In this document: one piece after another, positions 18,202 to 29,695 of the stretch
Layout of the letters: each line of letters begins with the position of its first letter
How positions within the stretch are numbered: the stretch's first letter is position 1
NCBI GenBank assembly: GCA_029948255.1
Contig: JALIZF010001759.1
Span: 362,501-426,500 of the forward strand
Length of the DNA stretch: 64,000 bases
Source of the DNA: Telmatactis stephensoni
Lineage: Eukaryota > Cnidaria > Anthozoa > Actiniaria > Isophelliidae
Reading direction: 5' to 3'
Notes under the pieces: model-generated
The model's database searches: none
What the model saw: only the letters and a program-made list of their open reading frames with translations
What the model was told of the DNA's origin: nothing
Position numbers and translations under genes: made by a program

Positions 18202-18813
18202 AAGCTGTATTGGAAAGAGTCGAGAAGTATGGATTGAAGCTAAAGCCATCAAAGTGCAAATTTCTGCAAACAAAGGTAACATACCTGGGCCATGAAGTAT
18301 CGGCTGAAGGCATTGCCCCTGATCCCGACAAGATTGACGCTGTTGCAAACTGGGAAGTACCTAAGACACTGAAAGAACTGCGCTCATTCTTAGGATTCGC
18401 GTCGTATTACAGAAAGTTTATCAACAAGTTTGCGCAAATCGCTGGCCCTCTACACGAACTGGTTAACAGTTGCCTACACGAGATGAAACCATCAGAGACA
18501 TTCAAATCTCCAATTAGAAGCAAGATGGACTCCACGTCATCAAGAAGCGTTTGATACGCTGAAGACAAAGCTGATCACACCACCGTTGCTAGGATACCCC
18601 GACTACAGCAAGCCATTCGTGCTTGAGACAGATGCTAGTCTTACAGGGCTAGGTGCCATCCTCTATCAGGAACAAGAAAGTGGTAAAGTTGTAATCAGTT
18701 ATGCCAGTCGACGGTTACGACCGACAGAGAAGAACGAAAGAAGCTACAGCTCAATGAGGCTAGAGATGTTAGCGTTGAAGTGGGCGGTCACAGAGAAGTT
18801 TAAAAGTCATTGT
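18140..18813 (+). pseudogene. Gypsy-type pol, part 2 (RT thumb and RNase H, interrupted)
   Basis: Two frames carry the continuation. HLDDVIIYSKTFEEHLQ, then GLKLKPSKCKFL and LRSFLGFASYYRKFI are RT fingers and thumb. After another frame change near 18520 comes RNase H with LGYPDYSKPFVLETDASLTG and RRLRPTEKNERSYSS. The frame ends where the 16-kb DNA transposon starts (18814). The other half of RNase H resumes at 34930. Confidence 0.88.
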
Positions 18814-18984
18814 CAGAGAAAACCGGGCAGAGTCAAAAGATGGGGGTCGGCCGATTTAGCTGAAAATTATACCACTTATTAAGCATCAGATAGAAATAAG
18901 AATGGCCAAATATGAGCATCAACGGACTTATAGTTTTCGAGTTGACTACCCCCCCTAGTTTTTGGCCCAAATTTGGCCAAAATA
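18814..18984. repeat. Left terminal inverted repeat, outer piece
   Basis: Reverse complement of 34760-34929, including GGGGGTCGGCCGATTTAGCT and GCCCAAATTTGGCCAAAATA. Confidence 0.88.
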
Positions 18985-19080
18985 GAGTTTTCCGATTTAC
19001 GGGCTTTGGCACTAATAGTGCCACATACTAATTAGCAGGCATTCTCCGTTGGCCCATGCAAGTACGACTATGGACTTTAT

Positions 19081-19707
19081 TTGGACAGCACTAAGATAGA
19101 CATTACTAATAATGTTAAGATCCTGGGGGTAACCCTGGATAGTAAACTTAATTTTAAGATTCACATCTCTGAGCAACTTAAGAAAGCTTATGCTAAGGCT
19201 GCTGCTTTGAGGCGAATTAGAAGATCTTTGCCCATCGATAAGATGATTATGCTATACAAGGCGTTTATTCTTCCACACCTAGAATACTGTGGTCCTTTAA
19301 TGCTAGGTTTAGGTAAAGTTCAAAGCGACCGACTAGATAACGCTAATTATTATATTCTTAGATCTGTGTTAGGCTATGGTAAAACTGTTCCATATGAGCA
19401 GATATTAAGTACCGTCGAACTATCTAATCTCAAGAAACGACGTATCTATCAGTCAATGGTATTACTTTATAAGAGTTTATATGGAGATGGTCCTCAGTAT
19501 ATAAAGAATCTTTTTAGCTTTAGAAAAACACATTATAATCTCAGGGGAGATGGATATAAGCTAGCTATACCTAGGTTTAACTTATTATGGAAGAAAAAAT
19601 CATTTAGCTATATGGCTGCTAACGTTTGGAATAGTCTTCCCAACAAAGTTCATAATGCAGCGAGTCTAACTGAATTCAAAAGCAACCTTAAGAAAGCCAT
19701 TCTTTAG
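19081..19707 (+). pseudogene. LINE (jockey/CR1-like) reverse transcriptase C-terminus
   Basis: A 208-codon open frame with no breaks. VKILGVTLDSKLNFKIHISE is the strand-helix after the RT palm found in jockey/CR1/Rex-type LINEs. The LPHLEYCGPLM and NVWNSLPNKVHNAASLTEFK blocks are the usual C-terminal end. The catalytic palm is missing, so the copy is 5'-truncated, as is usual for target-primed reverse transcription. A TAAA-rich tail follows at 19858-19886. The apparent start codon is not biological. Confidence 0.85.
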
Positions 19708-19857
19708 ATTCTTCAGTTCAATTTATTTTCTATAACTATTGATAATTTCATACCATTTTTTTCTATATTATGTTTCCAAGTTATAATTAATTTATGTTGT
19801 TCACACACGTTCGTATTTTGAACGAGTTTCTAGCTCCTGGACGATACGTGTTTAAAT

Positions 19858-19886
19858 GAAATAAATAAAATAAAATAAATAAATAT
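19858..19886. repeat. (AAATA)n/(TAAA)n LINE tail
   Basis: Short AAATAAATAAAATAAAATAA run, about 150 bp after the LINE stop codon; the likely 3' end of the copy. Confidence 0.75.
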
Positions 19887-20285
19887 GTAGTGTGTGCAAT
19901 AGTGCGTAACACTTATACCGCGTATCAGAAAACCATCCACTCCGAATATACATGACATTTTTTATCATTTTTCTTTTCCACACTGAAACAGCACTTTCTT
20001 ATTTTAGACAAAAGAAATAGGCTGTTTTAGTGTGGACGGATAGCCTGTGAACAGGCTCTGGGGAGAGAAGGGCTTGTCGTAGCAATGCGTTTCCATACAA
20101 TTCAAAACCGTCGAAAGGCAAAACCAATTTTTGTCAATAATCTTTTTGGGCAATTCGCTTATCTTTTAATCATCAAAATTAGCTAAAAACTTATCCAGCC
20201 CTTAGCAAATAACTAGAAATAACAAATGTTCTGTGGGCAGCAGACAGTCCATAACGGCACAACGACGCTTTCGAGCCTGCAGTAT

Positions 20286-20538
20286 GTACACCTATTTCAA
20301 AAAAGCTTGTCACCGCCAAGAGCGATAGGCGTTAGGTAATAGGTCATTCCAAGACCGCAAAGCACTATTGATTTCCAATTAATTTACATATGAATAGCCA
20401 AATATTTGATGGAAGAGTGCAAAGAAAGATTTAGGATGGCTTAATTAAGAAATCAATAGTGCTTTGCGGTCTTGGAATGACCTATTACCTATTGCCTATC
20501 GCTCTTAGCGGTGACAACCTTTTTTGAAATAGGTGTAT
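20286..20538. repeat. Fold-back MITE, ends TACACCTATTTCAAAAAAG
   Basis: Arms of about 110 bp with high identity (AGAGCGATAGGC, AGGTCATTCCAAGACCGCAA, CACTATTGATTTC). A related end occurs at about 46317, TACACCTATTTCAATAAAC. Confidence 0.85.
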
Positions 20539-20681
20539 ACGGATGTATAAGAGATCGCTCGATACTCGGATAGCATAATGTACTGTATGTATTGGCTGAT
20601 TCAGATGAGTCATCAATTAAGCTGCTTCAGTTTGCTTCGGGCATGTGAACTAAACGTAAACTTGGTTCGCCTGCTAGGATG

Positions 20682-20918
20682 AAGGCGGTGTTACACGAGA
20701 CGATTTTTATTAACGATGATTTTCCGCGCAACGTTGCAACAACTTGCAATATTTTGCGTTGCGAGTTTCTGACTTGGATTCAAAAACTCGCAACGCGTTG
20801 CCGAAGCGAAAATTGCAAGGAAAATTGTTCCAAATGTCATGTTACACGAGAAAGATTTTTATGCAACGCTGTTGCGCTGAAAATCGTCGTTAAAAACCGT
20901 CTTTTGTAACACCGCCTT
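20682..20918. repeat. MITE, ends AAGGCGGTGTTACA
   Basis: AAGGCGGTGTTACACGAGAC is reversed, with variation, at 20899-20918 (TGTAACACCGCCTT). The interior is rich in TTGCAACG-type motifs. Confidence 0.8.
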
Positions 20919-20919
20919 A

Positions 20920-21279
20920 AGAAGTAAACACTGTTTAAATAGCCGGCCCTTGATGCTCACATTAATATACACGCACAAGGCACAAGAGCTCCAAGAAAGC
21001 CAAGAGCTGAGTTCGAAAATAAATTATTTTGCTCTTTGCAAGACACTAACTGAGATACAGTCCGCAGTGAAATATTGCAATCAAACAGTTATAAACTTTG
21101 TGATTGTCATGATCACTTCCTTTAATTTCATTCAGTACATCCAAACGTACGGTACAAAAGCCAATAGTTAGTAGTTTCTAGCCACTAAAAATGTTCAGAG
21201 CAATTTATTCATATATAGTAAAGTTTGTGAAAGCTTATAAAAATGAAAAAAAGCTTTTCTGGCTAGTAAATGTTATGTT
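20920..21279. other. Intergenic spacer, nothing recognised
   Basis: AT-rich sequence between the MITE and the TTAA element. The short open frame at 20950-21171 has no recognisable motif. Confidence 0.5.
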
Positions 21280-21770
21280 TAAGGTGGCTGGACCCTATTT
21301 CGCCAGTGCGCGGGTAGTCGAATTGAAGCGGCTATTAATTGCGTTACAGAATTAAGTTGACCAAACTTTTTACGCACACCTACTACAAATGGACCAAATT
21401 TTATAATGATGCTAGTTTGGTTGAAATCGGAGCTTTTTTAACATCGAAATTGTTATACACTTGATTTGAAATTTTGGCAATTTTCTCAAAATCCTGACCT
21501 CGACGAGCAAAACGATTTATGGGACTTTGTAAATCAAATGTTTGTCTATAATGTGAGAGCGTTTCAAGAAATTCTATTAAACCGATTTTGAGTAAAAACG
21601 GAGCAATTATTTTACTTTGAAGAAATTTAAAACCGCGGGTGCTCTACTAAAGTAATTTTATAACCATAATTTCCCAAAGAAAACTAGCAATATTTTTGGT
21701 TCCAAATAATACCAAGGCATGGTTCTTTATTTTGTGAATATGTCATCGTTTTTGCAGTTTTTGATTGCCG

Positions 21771-22568
21771 TTGAGACGACTGTACGTAAAGCACTAAATT
21801 GCCGCGTTTAACTCGGAATTTCGACATCCACGTTAATAATACTGGTTCTTGAAAACTAGTAGATGAATTTTTTTTTATTTCTCGATATTGAATATTCAAT
21901 CCTTTACCAGTAAGGTGTGTAAATTACAAAGGCATTGAAGTTTTTTTAAACCATTAAATAATTTTTTAAACATTGCCATATGTGCATCTCTATTCTCCGA
22001 GTTGTTGTCGGTGTTTGATTATGCATGCCTGCATGCGTGTCGCTTTGGCGCCTCGTGCAAAAAATGCAAATATACATGGAAAGTCACGCCAGTGATATCC
22101 AGAGTAACGCTGTACGTAGCAGTTCCTTACTACAGTTTCTAGAACTATGGTATTTCCTTGTACAAAAAGAAAACGGAGAAGTGAAATATTGCTGGAAAAC
22201 ACATTAAAGGCTAAAAAGGCGAAGAAAAGTAGTTCACCAGTCCAGGTAACTTGGAAGACTTCCATGTATTTGCATTTTTTGCACGAGGTGCCAAAGCGAC
22301 ACGCATGCAGGCATGCATAATCAAACACCGGCAACAACTCGGAGAATAGAGATGCGCATATGGCAATGTTTAAAAAATTATTTAATGGTCTTAAAAAACT
22401 TCAATGCCTTTGTAATTTACACACCTTACTGGTAAAGGATTGAATATTCAATATCGAGAAATAAAAAAAATTTCATCTACTAGTTTTCAAGAACCAGTAT
22501 TATTAACGTGGATGTCGAAATTCCGAGATAAACGCAGGAATTTAGTGCTTTACGTACAGTCGTCTCAA
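21771..22568. repeat. Nested fold-back (~800 bp) in the left arm
   Basis: TTGAGACGACTGTACGTAAA is reversed at 22549-22568. Arms of about 300 bp pair almost completely (CCTTTACCAGTAAGGTGTGT, CATGCCTGCATGCGTGTCGC). The right arm of the host TTAA element lacks it, so it inserted later. Confidence 0.85.
22147..22245 (+). CDS. Exon-like ORF at the centre of the fold-back (33 codons + splice donor)
   Basis: From ATG at 22147 to a consensus donor (CCAG|GTAACT at 22246) there are exactly 33 codons in phase 0, beginning MVFPCTKRKRRSEILLENTL and very basic (Lys-Arg-rich, nuclear-localisation-like). It occupies most of the only part of the fold-back that does not pair. This could be a captured or native first exon. 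No downstream acceptor is assigned, and the family is unknown. Confidence 0.3.
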
Positions 22569-22599
22569 TAGTGCAGGAAAATGGTGCAGGTTTTATGCT

Positions 22600-23325
22600 G
22601 AATTGTTCAAACTAGGGTAACAAGCATGAAATTTGGCACAATGATAGGCCTCCGTGCTCTGAGGAATTCTGGATATGGGGCCACGCCAAATCACGAATAC
22701 TTACGGATTTATAGTCTTGGAATTAATTATCTTTCAGAAAATAAAAAAGAGCAGTTTCTTTTAATGTAAAATGATGATACTAAGTATATAGATAGTACGA
22801 GGTACACGTAAAAGATATTCACCAATAGCCACGCCCTTTTAGGGGTACTTACGGAATCAGAGCTACGGAATACATTATGCCTTAAATTGATATTTAGAGT
22901 TCGTCCTGCACTGTTGGTAATCTGAAAACTTGCACAACGATAAACGTTTATACTCTGAGTAATTCTGGATATGGGGCCACGCCCAACAACCAGTACTTAC
23001 AGGATTATAGGAAAGGGATTTATTGTTTTCCGAAAAATAGAAAAGAGCAGTTCCTCTTAATGTAAAATGATGATATCAAGTATATAGATAGAGTAAGGTA
23101 TGCGTAAAAGATATTCATCAGCAGCCACGCCCTTATTTGGGTACTAACGGAATTAGAGCAACGGAATACATTATACCTTGAATGAACACTAAAAGCTCTT
23201 CCTACACTGTTGGTAATCTGAACACTTGCACAAAGATAAACATTGATATGCTGAGTAATTCCAGACATGGGACCACACCCAACAACGAGTACTTACAGAG
23301 TTACAGAAAAGGAATTTTTATTGTT
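22600..23325. repeat. ~300-bp direct repeats in the left arm of the TTAA element
   Basis: Three diverged units. Each contains a TTCTGGATATGGGGCCACGC-like core, an AAAAGAGCAGTT core and an AAAAGATATTCA core. The same units appear in reverse in 26553-27300. Confidence 0.8.
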
Positions 23326-23583
23326 GCTTATTGTTGGGGGCAGTCACTCACTGCGAGGCAAACTATCCCTTTACCATCTGCATGGGGATGGAAACAATGT
23401 GATGGTGGTACGTGGGAGCCAATATGGACACATCTGTCTGAAGCATCAAAGGCGTGCCAGGTGTTGATCAAATGTTCATGCCAACCTAAAAAGGGCTGCA
23501 AAGGGCGTTGCTCCTGCAAGAAGTCCAAACTTCCCTGTACAGCAATGTGCAAGTGCGGGGGAGAGTGTAAGAGGCAACATTAA
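23182..23583 (+). CDS. ORF with CXC (tesmin/TSO1-like) cysteine cluster
   Basis: A 133-codon frame whose first 48 codons lie in the inverted arm and are probably not genuine. From about 23326 the sequence reads AWGWKQCDGGTWEPIWTHLS and then a cluster of 11 cysteines (CSCQPKKGCKGRCSC, KLPCTAMCKCGGEC). This is the pattern of CRC/CXC zinc-binding domains that end some transposon-encoded proteins and tesmin-type DNA-binding proteins. An upstream acceptor near 23326 would make it the last exon of the element's gene. It ends cleanly at TAA (23581-23583). Alternatively it is captured host sequence. Confidence 0.5.
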   Translation: MNTKSSSYTVGNLNTCTKINIDMLSNSRHGTTPNNEYLQSYRKGIFIVAYCWGQSLTARQTIPLPSAWGWKQCDGGTWEPIWTHLSEASKACQVLIKCSCQPKKGCKGRCSCKKSKLPCTAMCKCGGECKRQH

Positions 23584-23971
23584 TTTTTTGCACTTTAAAA
23601 ACTACGAGAAACAAATTTATGGAATCAGGACTGGCTTTAAGCACAATTCTACCTCTATCATCAGATTATGTGCAGATTTTATAATATATTGCTATAAAGG
23701 CATACATTTTCTAAAAGCTCATTAAACATAGGTTTCAAAAATCCACAGAAAAAGACAAGTAATTAACAGTCTGAATTTATTTAAATATTTTCTCCAATTT
23801 TTTTCCCCTTTTTTTCTGAATTGCAAATTTGCACGTTTACAAGCATGCTACAACTTCCTTTGATTTCAATGGATTAGCCCAAAACTTTGTAGCAATTTGA
23901 TGCATCAAAATTATGTTTAAAAACTATGTTTATTACACCTATTTTCAAAATTACGCGACCTTTGCAGGCGA

Positions 23972-25251
23972 GTTTGACTAATTGTCGCAGGTCGCGGGTT
24001 GCGTGTTCGATGTCGCGGGTGCGGGTGGTTGGTCGCGGGTGCGGGTAGGATTGTCGCGGGTGCGAAATTCAAAAAAACAAAAAAACAAAAAAAACAAAGA
24101 CAAAAAACTAAAAAAAGGGAAAAAATCGAAGTACAAAAAAAACCACAACAACAACAACAAAAAAAACAGGATTCACGAAATTTAATATTTCCAAGTCATT
24201 CTGCACTGTAGTAACGCGATCCGCTTACTTATTCAGCCGTCAGACAAATAACAATGCTTCCTGCGGTCTGCAGCATCTAGGAAAACTGTTGTCAATCTGT
24301 CAATATTCATTTTGAGGGCTTCTTCTTGTGTTTGATGTTTATGTGATGACTCCGTGTTGTTTGACCCTACAGTACTTGAATGTTTTCTCTATGAGTTAAT
24401 CGCTCAAATGCCTGAAGGTTCAGTATATCTCAGTCCCTCGGGCACCAGTTATGTCAGTACATCTAACAATGTAGCTGATTTGACTTTGTCATGCACAGTA
24501 TCTAAAGCGTTACCCTGGGTTCCAGGGGTTTATCGTCACGTTCCGACGTTTATTTACTTGATAGGACAGTCACACGACGAGAAACGTTTATTTTCGCTTC
24601 TCGCGCCTTCGGCGCTCGCCAACTCTCTGAGGAAAGCGAGTAATAAACCCCTGGAGCCCAGGGTACTAAAGCGTAACAAATGTTTCACAATTTTGATGAC
24701 AGTTTTGTTTATTACACATATCAAAGAATTTTTAGTTGTGCCGATCACAGACCGTCACAAACCTATGGAATTAAGATATGTTTGCTAAAAATGAATAACA
24801 AGAATGAATCCGGGTTTATTCGACACACGAGCAAATGTCTAGGTCAGTTTTTAAGTTGTCACGGCATAGAGATACTGTAGGGTCAAACAACACGGAGTCA
24901 TCACATAAACATCAAACACAAGAAGAAGCCCTCAAAATGAATATTGACAGATTGACAACAGTTTTCCTAGATGCTGCAGACCGCAGGAAGCATTGTTATT
25001 TGTCTGACGGCTGAATAAGTAAGCGGATCGCGTTACTACAGTGCAGAATGACTTGGAAATATTAAATTTCGTGAATCCTGTTTTTTTTTTGTTGTTGTTG
25101 TTGTGTTTTTTTTTTTTTTGTACTTCAATTTTTTCCCTTTTTTTAGTTTTTTGTCTTTTTTTTGTTTTGTTTGAATTTCGCACCCGCGACAATCCTACCC
25201 GCACCCGCGACATCGAACCCGCGACCCGCGACCCGCGACGAATAGTCAAAC
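23972..25251. repeat. Nested fold-back (1.28 kb), ends GTTTGACTA
   Basis: GTTTGACTAATTGTCGC pairs with GCGACGAATAGTCAAAC. Arms of about 390 bp include (GCGGGT)-rich runs, an A-rich tract and GTGTTGTTTGACCCTACAGT / ACTGTAGGGTCAAACAACAC. It lies in the middle of the TTAA element. Confidence 0.85.
24511..24665. mobile_element. MITE with perfect 9-bp target duplication
   Basis: Ends TACCCTGGGTTCCAGGGGTT / AACCCCTGGAGCCCAGGGTA. CTAAAGCGT flanks both sides (24502-24510 and 24666-24674). The interior includes CTTCTCGCGCCTTCGGCGCT. Nine-bp duplications are typical of Mutator-like (MULE) elements. It lies at the core of the fold-back nest. Confidence 0.85.
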
Positions 25252-25259
25252 ACGTTGCA

Positions 25260-26550
25260 GACGACACTTGAATGGCTTTTTTAGTGTTTTGACTACCGTC
25301 AATCAAAGCTCCGACTTTTCGTTCTCCCTGAAGCAAGCTGAAATTTACATCAAAAGTCAGAAAATACTAAATGTTCTGCCAATAAATTCAAGTTTGTTTT
25401 GTTTCTGAATTTAGAAAGCTAAAATTTTACAAATTCTAGTCGTTACAATTTGATTGACAGAAGCTTAAAATCCAGACAAGCCATCGCCACTAGGTTGCGT
25501 AATTTTGAAATTGGGTGTAAGCTTTCAAAAAATGTATACGTGAATAGGAAGATATTATAAAGCCATCACGCAAATCGACATCGAGCGTATTGTGGTCCAA
25601 AACCAATCCTTATACCAATTCCAGTAGAACAAAAAGAAACGCAAAAGTTACAAATTAATTGTTGATAAGTAAATTAACGAAATTTGTAGATTTCTAATTA
25701 TTACCAAATATCGATTCCAGAGGAAATAGAGCCAGATCATTACTAGGGAGGCAAGTGAATACAAAAAATATAAAAAAACAACCAAGTTAATTAATGAAAC
25801 ATCAGTTGATAGAAGGAAAGTCATTAAGGGTGCAAATACTAATATTTCAGTCTTACTATACTACTGCATATGCACGGTAAATGTAAGGGGGCCAAACTTT
25901 GTCCCATATGCAATATCAGTAAGGGCCGCCTGTGGGTCAAAATATAGCCCCACGAAAATGGCCAAAGTGGCCCAAAATAGTAGCTAAATTGCCCGATTAG
26001 AAGGGACCACCTGGGGGTTAAAAATGTGGCTCAATTGTGGGGCCACAATGACTCCATCACATTTACTGTGTGTAAATCAATGTATAGTGATGCTGATATT
26101 TCCACAGATTTGAATTGAAAAAATGCTATTGTTTTTACAAGCAGTTTTGCCAGATTGTTAAAATATATAGGCTGTCCTAATGAACACCAATATGTTTTGT
26201 TTTTCGCACTTAGCATCAAGTTTCAAGTTGCGCAGATTTCAAATAGATAGGTATTTATGTCAATAGCAAAAACCTGGCTGCTTGAAAGTTATTTAAAGAA
26301 GGGTGCGAATCATAATTTTCGACACAAATTATATCTAGCCATGGCTACATAATAATCGTTGTAAATGACATTATCTTATAACATATACTTTACAAATTGT
26401 AAATGCATTCTATCGCTATGTTATTCTGCAAGTATTTAATAGGGAAGGCTGTCAGCAAAACGCTTAATTACTGACTATTACACTATGGCACTACGATTTA
26501 TTACAACGATTTACAATATAATAATACAATTTCCATTTTAGATATTAAAA
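25260..26550. other. Central unpaired part of the TTAA element, no gene seen
   Basis: AT-rich; no ORF above 62 codons with a recognised motif. Confidence 0.5.
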
Positions 26551-26552
26551 AA

Positions 26553-27791
26553 GAAACAATAAAAATTCCTTTTCTGTAACTCTGTAAGTACTCGTTGTTG
26601 GGCGTGGTCCCATGTCTGGAATTACTCAGCGTATCAATGTTTATCTTTGTGCAAGTGTTCAGATTACCAACAGTGTAGGAAGAGCTTTTAGTGTCCATTC
26701 AAGGTATAATGTATTCCGTTGCTCTAATTCCGTTAGTACCTCAAAAAGGGCGTGGCTGCTGATGAATATCTTTTACGCATACCTTACTCTATCTATATAC
26801 TTGATATCATCATTTTACATTAAGAGGAACTGCTCTTTTCTATTTTTCGGAAAACAATAAATCCCTTTCCTATAATCCTGTAAGTACTCGTTGTTGGGCG
26901 TGGCCCCATATCCAGAATTACTCAGAGTATAAACGTTTATCGTTGTGCAAGTTTTCAGATTACCAACAGTGCAGGACGAACTCTAAATATCAATTTAAGG
27001 CATAATGTATTCCGTAGCTCTGATTCCGTAAGTACCCCTAAAAGGGCGTGGCTATTGGTGAATATCTTTTACGCGTACCTCGTACTATCTATATACTTAG
27101 TATCATCATTTTACATTAGAAGGAACTGCTCTTTTTTATTTTCTGAAAGATAATTAATTCCAAAACTATAAATCCGTAAGTATTCGTGATTTGGCGTGGC
27201 CCCATATCCAGAATTCCTCAGAGCACAGAGGCCTATCACTGTGCCAAATTTCATGCTTGTTACCCTAGTTTGAACAATTTTGCACCATTTTCCTGGACTA
27301 CAACGGCGATCAAAAATAGCAAATACGATGACATATTCACAAAATAAAGAACCATGCCTTGGTATTATTTAGAACCAAAAATATTGCAACTTTTCTTTGG
27401 AAAATTATTGTTATAAAATTACTTTAGTAGAGCACCCGCGGTTTTAAATTTCTTCAAAGTAAAATAATTGCTCCGTTTTTACTCAAAATCGGTTTAATAG
27501 AATTTCTTGAAACGCTCTCACATTATAGACAAACATTTGATTTACAAAGTCCCATAAATCGTTTTGCTCGTCGAGGTCAGGATTTTGAGAAAATTGCCAA
27601 AATTTCAAATCAAGTGTATAACAATTTCGATGTTAAAAAAGCTCCGATTTCAACCAAACTAGCATCATTATAAAATTTGGTCCATTTGTAGTAGGTGTGC
27701 GTAAAAAGTTTGGTCAACTTCATTCTGTAACGCAATTAATAGCCGCTTCAATTCGACTACCCGCGTACTGGCGAAATAGGGTCCAGCCACC
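26553..27791. repeat. Right arm of the TTAA element
   Basis: Reverse complement of 21284-21770 plus 22569-23325, without the nested fold-back. Confidence 0.85.
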
Positions 27792-28068
27792 TTAAACATC
27801 ACCAAATAATGTAATATTTCAGGGTTAATCATGTGTGACGTGATGTACGCTCATCCGAAATGATTTCTCGGCAATAGTTTTGACTTGTATTTATAACAAA
27901 TTATTACAATTCGAACATTAACTTGTAAAATGTGTTGCTTTTTTATAGACACAATGATACTTCGAAATTCGAAAAATAATAGTTACAATCATATACGACA
28001 GGCTGGCACTATCGCTGGCACTATTAGTGCCAAATCGGCCTTTAAGCCCTTAAATCGGAAAACCCTAT

Positions 28069-28655
28069 TACGACTTCACTTCTAGCCAACTTTGAGGTGA
28101 TGTAAAATCAAAACCAAAAAACTTTTAAACTTCGTTTGAATTCCCTCGTATTATTTGATCTTTGATGAGACAAATTGCTGTGAACTACGTCGTTTATATC
28201 GATTTTCTTTGGTCACGCAATTTGTTTACTTTAGACGTCATGCAGTGATCGGTGCGACAACGAAATTATATGCATTTTAAAAATTCGTTTTCTCGGATTC
28301 GCGGCAGTTTATTTTCGATATTTTTGCACTACATAATAGTGCAAGGGCTCTTCTAAGGTCTCCAAGTAGTTTGAGCGTGGAACTAATTTTTGCCTTCATT
28401 TTGCAGGCCATTAAAAATAGCTAATTTTCCAGAAAAGTGACATAGTTTTATGCTAATGAGCTACCCGAAATCAACTTTTTCGCCATCAAAACTTGCTATA
28501 AGTGTGCTATAAATCATCTAGGGTCTTATAGTTTCCATTCTAAAAGGACTTTAGTATATTTTCTTGCTTTGGAGAGTTCTTGGAAAGACTTGATAAGAAT
28601 ACGAAACGGAAACTTAAGTCCGACATAATAAAACAGCCGAAATACAACTTTGGAG
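28069..28655. repeat. Left terminal inverted repeat, inner piece
   Basis: Begins TACGACTTCACTTCTAGCCA and matches 34190-34760 in reverse complement up to AAGTCCGACATAATAAAA. It is separated from the outer piece by the 9-kb insertion. Confidence 0.88.
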
Positions 28656-28918
28656 TTATAACTTAATTCTATGAAGTGTCTATGTACATTTATATGTGTA
28701 TTAGTATCAGTCCATTTCGATCCTTGCCTTAACATTCTTCATTCAATATTGTTGAATATTTTCTCGGTAGTTTCGTGTACTCGCTTTGTCACGACATCTT
28801 TGTTTTTGTTAATGAAATTGACATGTAACCAATGACGGTAACATGATACTGCATGACTCTTTACAAGCACTGATACTCAAATATCAGTCTCATCTTACAC
28901 ATCCCTTCATTTATAGCC

Positions 28919-29342
28919 ATGAGTACAACAGAACCGACGATGTATTGCTCTTTTGGAAAACCTAACTCGCTTTGCGCATCTTATAGGCAGTTTAGTACTA
29001 TCGTACCTCTTATAAGTGATAGAGATATGACGCACTATTTAAGTATGCTTGGGGTTAGTATAAAACGAAGTTTCGAAGATCAAACAACGATATCAGAGAA
29101 AGATCTTATTTTGAACCGTGCTGGTCTGTTTGGAGTTCAAGAGAATCAGCTTGGAGACATGACAATATGTCCTAAACACAGAGAGGAGCTTACGTTAGAG
29201 TGGCCTGGACGGAAACGCAAAACCTGTGCCTACCCACATCATAAAGGGCAACGCAAACAACTTAAAAGCTTTCGCAGAGTTAATGCTGGCATGTCAACCC
29301 AGATCTTTACACGGCATGGTGTGTCTGTTCCAATTGGTTCTG
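28919..29342 (+). CDS. Transposase-like gene exon 1
   Basis: 141 codons plus one base, from ATG at 28919 to donor GTAAGC. It starts 260 bp after the inverted arm. MYCSFGKPNSLC and later Cys/His pairs suggest a zinc-binding N-terminus, continued across the splice by Cys-x-x-Cys. Confidence 0.75.
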
Positions 29343-29520
29343 GTAAGCATCTCTGATGGTTTTAGCTCATCTACGTAAAACATTTTGACAATAATGTATC
29401 AATGTATTAATGACATCTGAGTTTATTCACATTGAAATGACTTATTTCATGTTGACTAATTTAAGGACTCATAAATTTCTTTCAAAGGCTGTATTCCCCA
29501 TATCATACATGATTTTGTTA

Positions 29521-29695
29521 AGGCCTATCTAGACGATGCAATTTTTGCGGCTACACCTTCCCTGGAACTTTCTTACGTGAGAGTTAGCATACGATGTCAA
29601 CCAATGGGGGCGCCAGATTTGGTATGATAATTCCCACGTAAGCAAGTTGTAGGGAAGTTGTAGCTGCAAAAATTGTATTGTCTAGATTGGCCTTT
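29521..29695. repeat. MITE inside intron 1 of the transposase gene
   Basis: AGGCCTATCTAGACGATGCA is reversed, with few changes, at 29675-29694 (TGTATTGTCTAGATTGGCCT). Arms of about 60 bp (TTTTTGCGGCTACA / TGTAGCTGCAAAAA). Confidence 0.85.

Larger units (their letters stand above)
21284..27791. mobile_element. TTAA-flanked element with >1.2-kb inverted arms
   Basis: Starts GGTGGCTGGACCCTATTTCG and ends CGAAATAGGGTCCAGCCACC. TTAA borders both sides (21280-21283, 27792-27795). The left arm (21284-23325, minus a nested fold-back) pairs with 26553-27791. Each arm has about three diverged ~300-bp repeats containing GGATATGGGGCCACGCC and TAATCTGAA(A/C)ACTTGCAC. TTAA targets are used by piggyBac and Kolobok superfamilies; a GG start fits Kolobok better. 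No transposase is recognised. Confidence 0.8.
18985..28068. mobile_element. 9-kb insertion splitting the left arm, TA-flanked
   Basis: Ends GAGTTTTCCGATTTACGGGC and the reverse-complement relative GCCCTTAAATCGGAAAACCC. Further inside, GGCACTAATAGTGCC and GGCACTATTAGTGCC pair. The site in the intact right arm reads (reversed) CCAAAATACGAC, and here TA borders the insert on both sides. It carries a LINE tail, two MITEs and the TTAA element, so it may be a composite. Confidence 0.7.

Noticed and set aside
21990..22337. 115-codon minus-strand ORF
   Set aside because: Lies across the pairing arms of the nested fold-back, mirrored by plus-strand frames; an artefact of the palindrome.
23978..25336. 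ORFs with Lys/Asn-rich and Phe/Leu-rich runs
   Set aside because: Translate A-rich and T-rich tracts of the inverted arms of the fold-back.
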